Source: Candidatus Corynebacterium faecipullorum (GTDB lineage: Bacteria > Actinomycetota > Actinomycetes > Mycobacteriales > Mycobacteriaceae). From it: DNA of 9,382 nt. Location of the stretch: the NCBI GenBank assembly GCA_019114925.1, contig DXEO01000113.1, positions 1 through 9,382 of the forward strand, written 5' to 3'. Every line of letters starts with the position of its first letter. Position 1 is the stretch's first letter. Of the stretch, positions 5,901 to 9,382 are shown piece after piece. Both the position numbers and the translations under genes were made by a program. The notes below the pieces were generated by a model. That model did no database searches. It worked only from the letters and a program-made list of their open reading frames with translations, and had not been told where the DNA came from.

Positions 5901-7667
5901 TTAGTCTAGGACACGGACGCCTGAGCGGCGCAATGCAACCCACCCCGCAGCGGCGAGCGCGAGGAAGGTCACCAAGGCAGCAAGGTAGATGACAAATACC
6001 GTCCCGGGAGGAAGCCCGAGCCCGCGGGGCAAGACAATGAAACTCATCAATCCGGAATAGATCATGACGGCCATGCGGAAGAAGCGGCGGTTGGCCCACG
6101 CCGCGAGTGGCAGTACGGCCCACAGGATGTACCAGGGCTGGACAACGGGGAAAAACACCACGAGCACAAAGGTGGACACCCCCAAACCGCCCACGGGGTG
6201 GATGGCGCCGCGGTAGGCCGCAAAGAGCATGCGGATCATGAAACCGGCGGCGATAATGACGCCCACGGTACGGGTGACGCTGAGGATGGCCTCGGTGTGA
6301 TCACCTAAACCCAGCAGCATCCCAAGGGATCCTGCGCCGACACCCACGGAGGTTGTCGCAGAAAGCCAGGAACGGATAGTCGCTGCGCCACCTTGACCGA
6401 AAATCCAGCCTATGTCGATCCCCGTAATAACAGTGACAGCGGCAATGGAGGTTGCGAGCACCAGTAATTGGGTCACGCCGGCGCCAAGCAACGCCCGTAC
6501 CGGCGGGATGCCGTGCTTGTCGACGAGCCTGCGCGCCGCCGCCATGCCGACGAAACCTAGGCCAATGAAGCCGGTTACCTTGACCATGCCAGCGCAGGAG
6601 ATCAGGGCACCCGAGGCTAGAAACAAAGCTCCTACGCGCCAGCGGGCGGTGTGCTCGTCATTGACCGCCCGCAGGCCCAGCTCTACACCGACGAGAGCCA
6701 GCCCCAGCATGAAGGACTCATTGTGGATTCCGCCGACGAGGTGGAGGATGGTCAAGGGGTTAAGGATGCCCAGCCACAGCGCCGCCTCGGGGGATACGCG
6801 GCATCGGGTAGCAAGCCGTGCAATGGCCCACCCGGCAGCGATGATGCCGAACAGGGAAAATACGCGGTGCAGCACCACGCCCCAGATGATGGAATCGTTG
6901 GTCAGCCAGCTCACGACAGCTGCCAGGCCCAAGGCCACGGGGCCATAGGGCGAAGGGGAGTTTGCCCAAATGAAGGGGACGGACCGGGCAAGATCATTGT
7001 CCGTGCCCAAAAGTTCTACGGGGCCCGCGGAATAGGGATCAAGCCCTTGAAGCACGATGGATCCGTTGGCGAGATAAGAGTAGATATCTTGGGTAAACAG
7101 CGGCGCGGTGACAAGCAAGGGGAGAACCCAGCCCGACCACGTTCGCCACATCTGACTTTGCGTGACTACTCGCGGGGAGTGGCTAAACCGCGGATCTTCG
7201 CTAGGTGTTGAGTTTGTACTTGCGCTCGCCGAGTTCTTACGCAGGCGCAGCGGCGCACCCACCAACGGGGCCATGCATACCCATGCCGTCACCATGAATC
7301 CGACACCAATGAAGACAAGGGCGGATGCTGATTGCAGCATGCGCGTCATGAGTGAGCCAAAAGGCATTGACTCATAAGGGTTACCCACGACGGGAAGGGC
7401 ACCGGCACCTAGGCCGCCGAGCGCAATAAGCAACGCGCCGATGGTCCCGAGCCATCTCAGGCTAAAAAATGTGCGCAGCTGGGCAATGGTGCGGCGGTGA
7501 ACGTCGCCAAGCACGGCGTGATTCGCACCTTCGGTGGAGCCAGGAAAATCCTGGTGGAGGAGCGCGGAGCGGGATCCTGGTACTCCCATGCGGGGGAGTT
7601 CATCGCGCACACCCCAGATGACTCGGTGCAATCGCCCCGATTGGGTGTAGCCGCGCTCCATATTCAT
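5901..7667 (-). CDS. mptB: Polyprenol-phosphate-mannose-dependent alpha-1,6-mannosyltransferase
   Basis: MptB is a GT-C fold membrane glycosyltransferase that uses polyprenyl-phosphate mannose on the outer face of the membrane to build the proximal alpha-1,6-mannan core of lipomannan and related glycolipids. The 588 residues carry a dozen or more hydrophobic segments, the first near 72-94 and 113-136. The extracytoplasmic region has QDIYSYLANG (193-202), whose D194 is a candidate catalytic or donor-binding acid, then NSPSPYGP (236-243). Further conserved blocks are NPLTILHLVGGIHNE (303-317) and VVQPWYILW (508-516). Odd points are a polar N-terminus of about 65 residues and a Ser/Thr-rich loop at about 144-172. 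The ATG at 7667 has a weak AAGG upstream; a second ATG lies two codons on. It probably leads an operon with the ABC ATPase and permease. Assignment over the paralogue MptA rests on the sufR-adjacent context. Confidence 0.88.
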   Translation of the reverse strand: MNMERGYTQSGRLHRVIWGVRDELPRMGVPGSRSALLHQDFPGSTEGANHAVLGDVHRRTIAQLRTFFSLRWLGTIGALLIALGGLGAGALPVVGNPYESMPFGSLMTRMLQSASALVFIGVGFMVTAWVCMAPLVGAPLRLRKNSASASTNSTPSEDPRFSHSPRVVTQSQMWRTWSGWVLPLLVTAPLFTQDIYSYLANGSIVLQGLDPYSAGPVELLGTDNDLARSVPFIWANSPSPYGPVALGLAAVVSWLTNDSIIWGVVLHRVFSLFGIIAAGWAIARLATRCRVSPEAALWLGILNPLTILHLVGGIHNESFMLGLALVGVELGLRAVNDEHTARWRVGALFLASGALISCAGMVKVTGFIGLGFVGMAAARRLVDKHGIPPVRALLGAGVTQLLVLATSIAAVTVITGIDIGWIFGQGGAATIRSWLSATTSVGVGAGSLGMLLGLGDHTEAILSVTRTVGVIIAAGFMIRMLFAAYRGAIHPVGGLGVSTFVLVVFFPVVQPWYILWAVLPLAAWANRRFFRMAVMIYSGLMSFIVLPRGLGLPPGTVFVIYLAALVTFLALAAAGWVALRRSGVRVLD

Positions 7668-7675
7668 GCCTGTTT

Positions 7676-7681
7676 ACCTTA
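7676..7681 (-). promoter_or_regulatory. Candidate mptB -10 box or weak ribosome binding site
   Basis: On the minus strand this reads TAAGGT, ending 8 bases before the mptB ATG. It fits TAnnnT as a -10 for a near-leaderless mRNA, but its AAGG could instead act as a weak Shine-Dalgarno if transcription begins further upstream. The sequence alone cannot decide. Confidence 0.35.
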
Positions 7682-7706
7682 GTCGCTCGGTGGTGAGAAG
7701 CGACTA
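7680..7706. repeat. 8-bp inverted repeat upstream of mptB
   Basis: TAGTCGCT (7680-7687) and AGCGACTA (7699-7706) form a perfect inverted repeat with an 11-base spacer, spanning 27 bp. One arm touches the candidate mptB -10. The size suits a dimeric regulator, or a hairpin in the mptB leader if transcription starts upstream of it. Confidence 0.5.
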
Positions 7707-7754
7707 GCTGCCCGCGACACGAATCAAAGATTGGAAATCGGGAATGAATTAAGG

Positions 7755-7770
7755 AACACTAGTGTTGTCT
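7755..7770. promoter_or_regulatory. Palindromic site upstream of sufR, candidate SufR operator
   Basis: AACACTAGTGTT (7755-7766) is a perfect 12-bp palindrome, 39 bp before the sufR start codon. Read as ACACT-N5-TGTCT (7756-7770) it also resembles the ACACT-N5-TGTGA operator reported, as I recall, for M. tuberculosis SufR. A further AGTGTT half lies at 7779-7784. The TAGTGT inside the palindrome fits a TAnnnT -10 box, so a bound repressor would cover the promoter. Autoregulation by SufR is therefore likely. Confidence 0.6.
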
Positions 7771-7790
7771 AAAGAGAGAGTGTTTCATTC

Positions 7791-7797
7791 AAGGAGG
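7791..7797 (+). promoter_or_regulatory. sufR ribosome binding site (decides GTG start at 7806)
   Basis: AAGGAGG lies 8 bases before a GTG at 7806. An in-frame GTG at 7797 overlaps this Shine-Dalgarno sequence and cannot be the start served by it, so the protein should begin MTKELPRETR at 7806. Confidence 0.85.
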
Positions 7798-7805
7798 TGT
7801 ACACC

Positions 7806-8516
7806 GTGACGAAGGAGTTGCCAAGGGAAACTCGCTCAACAGAGGGCGATACCCGCCGACATGTCATGCTGTTGCTTCTCAAGGACGGCCCGGTAACGGC
7901 GTCGTATTTGGGTGAACGTCTCGGTCTCTCTGCAGCCGGCATCCGTCGGCACTTAGACATTCTGGTGGAGGAAGGACTCACCGAGGTGGTGCACCGCCGC
8001 CCGCTCTCCCGCCCCGGGCAGACAGCAGGCCGTGGTCGCCCCGCCAAACATTTCCGCCTCACTGATCAGGGTCGCGCTCAATTCGGGCACGCCTATGACC
8101 AATTGGCGGCGGAAGCGCTCACTGCTTTGCGCGAAGCGGGTGGTCCGGAGGCGGTTCGCCGCTTCGCTAAGGCCCGCTTCGAGCGTCTCGTGGAAGACGT
8201 GACACCTTTGGTAGAGGACGAAGAGTCTGTCCCAGAGGTGGCACGCCGATTGGCTGAGGTGCTCGATGCACACGGCTACGCGGCCACGGTGACGTCGGTG
8301 GGCAACGGAGTACAGATTTGCCAGCACCATTGCCCGGTCGCCCACGTCGCCGCCGAGCACCCGGAGTTGTGTGAAGCTGAACAGGAAGTTTTCTCCGCAC
8401 TATTAGGCAAACACGTGCAGCCCTTGGCCTCCATTGCAGATGGCCATGGAATCTGCACCACCAATATCCCCTTAACTCCCGTTCCACCATCTTCGGCGGA
8501 ACGGGAGGCGAACTAA
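7806..8516 (+). CDS. sufR: SufR, iron-sulfur cluster-sensing transcriptional repressor of the suf operon
   Basis: SufR represses the SUF Fe-S assembly operon when its own Fe-S cluster is present and releases DNA when the cluster is lost. The 236-residue protein has an N-terminal winged helix (about 16-90): helix-turn-helix TASYLGERLGLSAAGIRRHLD (31-51), then a basic wing with RPLSRPGQTAGRGRPAKHF. The C-terminal sensing domain has four cysteines, C172, C176, C189 and C217. Their spacing C-x3-C-x12-C-x27-C equals that of M. tuberculosis SufR (C175, C179, C192, C220 as I recall), three or four of which bind the cluster. The GTG start is set by AAGGAGG 8 bases upstream. It is divergent from mptB and 22 bp ahead of sufB, as first gene of the operon. 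A palindrome just upstream suggests autoregulation, and its 3' end encodes a strong hairpin. Confidence 0.95.
   Translation: MTKELPRETRSTEGDTRRHVMLLLLKDGPVTASYLGERLGLSAAGIRRHLDILVEEGLTEVVHRRPLSRPGQTAGRGRPAKHFRLTDQGRAQFGHAYDQLAAEALTALREAGGPEAVRRFAKARFERLVEDVTPLVEDEESVPEVARRLAEVLDAHGYAATVTSVGNGVQICQHHCPVAHVAAEHPELCEAEQEVFSALLGKHVQPLASIADGHGICTTNIPLTPVPPSSAEREAN
8476..8507 (+). other. Strong RNA hairpin at the 3' end of sufR, before sufB
   Basis: CTCCCGTTCC (8476-8485) pairs perfectly with GGAACGGGAG (8498-8507). Inside, CC (8487-8488) can also pair with GG (8495-8496) across a mismatch, closing a 6-base loop. It lies in the last codons of sufR, with no T tract after it, so it is not a normal terminator. 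It may mark RNA processing or pausing between sufR and sufB. Confidence 0.55.
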
Positions 8517-8538
8517 CCGAACTAGAAAGGAGCGGGCT

Positions 8539-9382
8539 TTGACACAGGCACAACCAGCACCCGGCCTTGAAACCAAGATGAGCGATGACGAGATCATCTC
8601 TTCCATCGGTGGCTATGAGTACGGCTGGCGTGATTCCGACGAAGCCGGCCAGGCAGCACACCGCGGTTTGAGTGAGGATGTCGTCCGCGATATCTCGAAG
8701 AAGAAGAACGAACCGGAGTGGATGCTTGAGTCCCGCCTCAAGGCGCTGCGTGTATTCAACAAGAAGCCGGTTCCGACGTGGGGCCCGGATCTCTCCGGAA
8801 TCGATTTCGACAACATTAAGTACTTTGTCCGCTCCACCGAGAAGCAGGCCCAGACTTGGGATGACCTGCCGGAGGACATTAAGGAGACCTACGACAAGCT
8901 GGGTATTCCGGACGCCGAGAAGAAGCGTCTTGTCTCTGGCGTTGCCGCGCAGTATGAGTCCGAGGTGGTTTACCACAAGATCCGTAAGGACCTCGAGGAA
9001 CAGGGCGTTATCTTCGTTGATACCGACACCGCCGTGCGCGAATACCCGGAGATCCTCCAGGAGTACTTCGGCACCGTTATCCCGGCCGGAGACAACAAGT
9101 TCTCCGCGCTGAATAACGCGTGCTGGTCCGGTGGTTCCTTCGTGTACGTTCCGAAGGGCGTTCACGTGGATATTCCGCTGCAGGCCTACTTCCGTATTAA
9201 CACCGAGAACATGGGTCAGTTTGAGCGCACCCTCATCATCGTGGAGGAGGGCGCCTACGTTCACTACATCGAGGGCTGTACCGCGCCGATCTATAACTCG
9301 GATTCGTTGCACACCGGTGTTATCGAGATCATCGTGAAGAGGGGCGGCCGCTGCCGCTACACCACCATTCAGAACTGGTCCA
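8539..9382 (+). CDS. sufB: SufB, Fe-S cluster scaffold protein (N-terminal part, runs off the right edge)
   Basis: SufB is a cytosolic component of the SufBC2D scaffold on which iron-sulfur clusters are built, with sulfur from SufS/SufU and energy from SufC. The window holds 281 codons of a protein usually about 480 residues long. Strongly conserved blocks are RGLSEDVVRDIS (42-53), EPEWMLESRLKAL (58-70), FDNIKYFVRSTEKQ (90-103), YFGTVIPAGDNKFSALN (176-192), VPKGVHVDIPLQAYFRIN (204-221) and IEGCTAPIY (244-252). C247 corresponds to a cysteine that matters for sulfur transfer in E. coli SufB. Mycobacterial SufB often carries an intein near this site; none is present here. The start is TTG (8539) with GAAAGGAG 6 bases upstream; the next in-frame ATG (8578) lacks such a site. 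It follows sufR by 22 bp, so the two are co-transcribed. Confidence 0.97.
   Translation, partial: MTQAQPAPGLETKMSDDEIISSIGGYEYGWRDSDEAGQAAHRGLSEDVVRDISKKKNEPEWMLESRLKALRVFNKKPVPTWGPDLSGIDFDNIKYFVRSTEKQAQTWDDLPEDIKETYDKLGIPDAEKKRLVSGVAAQYESEVVYHKIRKDLEEQGVIFVDTDTAVREYPEILQEYFGTVIPAGDNKFSALNNACWSGGSFVYVPKGVHVDIPLQAYFRINTENMGQFERTLIIVEEGAYVHYIEGCTAPIYNSDSLHTGVIEIIVKRGGRCRYTTIQNWS

Noticed and set aside
7797..7805. Upstream GTG as the sufR start
   Set aside because: This GTG overlaps the AAGGAGG ribosome binding site. The GTG at 7806 has ideal spacing from it.
9276..9290. Possible intein insertion in sufB
   Set aside because: Mycobacterial SufB proteins can carry an intein near the EGC-TAPIY site, but here the reading frame passes through it uninterrupted.
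8167..9312. 381-codon open frame on the minus strand across sufB and sufR
   Set aside because: Within sufB it is codon-aligned with the sense frame, so it stays open because sufB avoids TTA, CTA and TCA codons. It crosses two real genes, has no ribosome binding site seen, and its translation has no recognisable domain.

Overview
The window reads as chromosomal DNA of a Corynebacterium or a close relative in the Mycobacteriales. It is GC-rich. The proteins match corynebacterial families closely (transketolase, CtaB, CtaA, MptB, SufR, SufB), and MptB is a lipomannan enzyme restricted to this order. Six of the nine genes appear to start with TTG or GTG. From memory, the order tkt / ctaB / qor / ctaA / ABC permease / ABC ATPase / mptB / sufR / sufB is the same in C. 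glutamicum and, apart from insertions, in M. tuberculosis. This is therefore conserved core chromosome, not an island. I saw no mobile element, tRNA, rRNA or CRISPR array.

Layout. Positions 1-664 (minus) hold the N-terminal third of transketolase, running off the left edge. A 289-bp divergent region (665-953) separates it from ctaB (954-1898, plus), the farnesyltransferase that makes heme O. ctaB converges on qor (1970-2938, minus), a zinc-free quinone oxidoreductase-like MDR protein, and a perfect 13-bp terminator hairpin lies over the qor stop codon. Behind a clear terminator (2980-3021) comes ctaA (3065-4075, minus), heme A synthase, which uses the product of CtaB. Upstream of ctaA, all on the minus strand, are an ABC-2 permease (4158-4919), its ATPase (4980-5894) and mptB (5901-7667), the GT-C mannosyltransferase of the lipomannan core. 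These three are close enough to be one operon. I see no terminator before ctaA, so read-through into it is possible.

A divergent 138-bp region (7668-7805) then leads to sufR (7806-8516, plus), an Fe-S-sensing repressor, followed after 22 bp by sufB (8539 onward), which runs off the right edge. sufR and sufB begin the SUF iron-sulfur assembly operon.

Functionally the window joins heme A maturation for cytochrome aa3 oxidase (ctaB, ctaA), Fe-S cluster biogenesis (sufR, sufB), the non-oxidative pentose phosphate pathway (tkt) and cell-envelope mannolipid synthesis (mptB). The ABC exporter between mptB and ctaA has no known substrate. I found no wholly new system. The points worth a second look are small: symmetric sites in the sufR/mptB and ctaA upstream regions, a strong hairpin at the end of sufR, a helical-turn direct repeat before ctaB, and a substituted heme ligand in CtaA.
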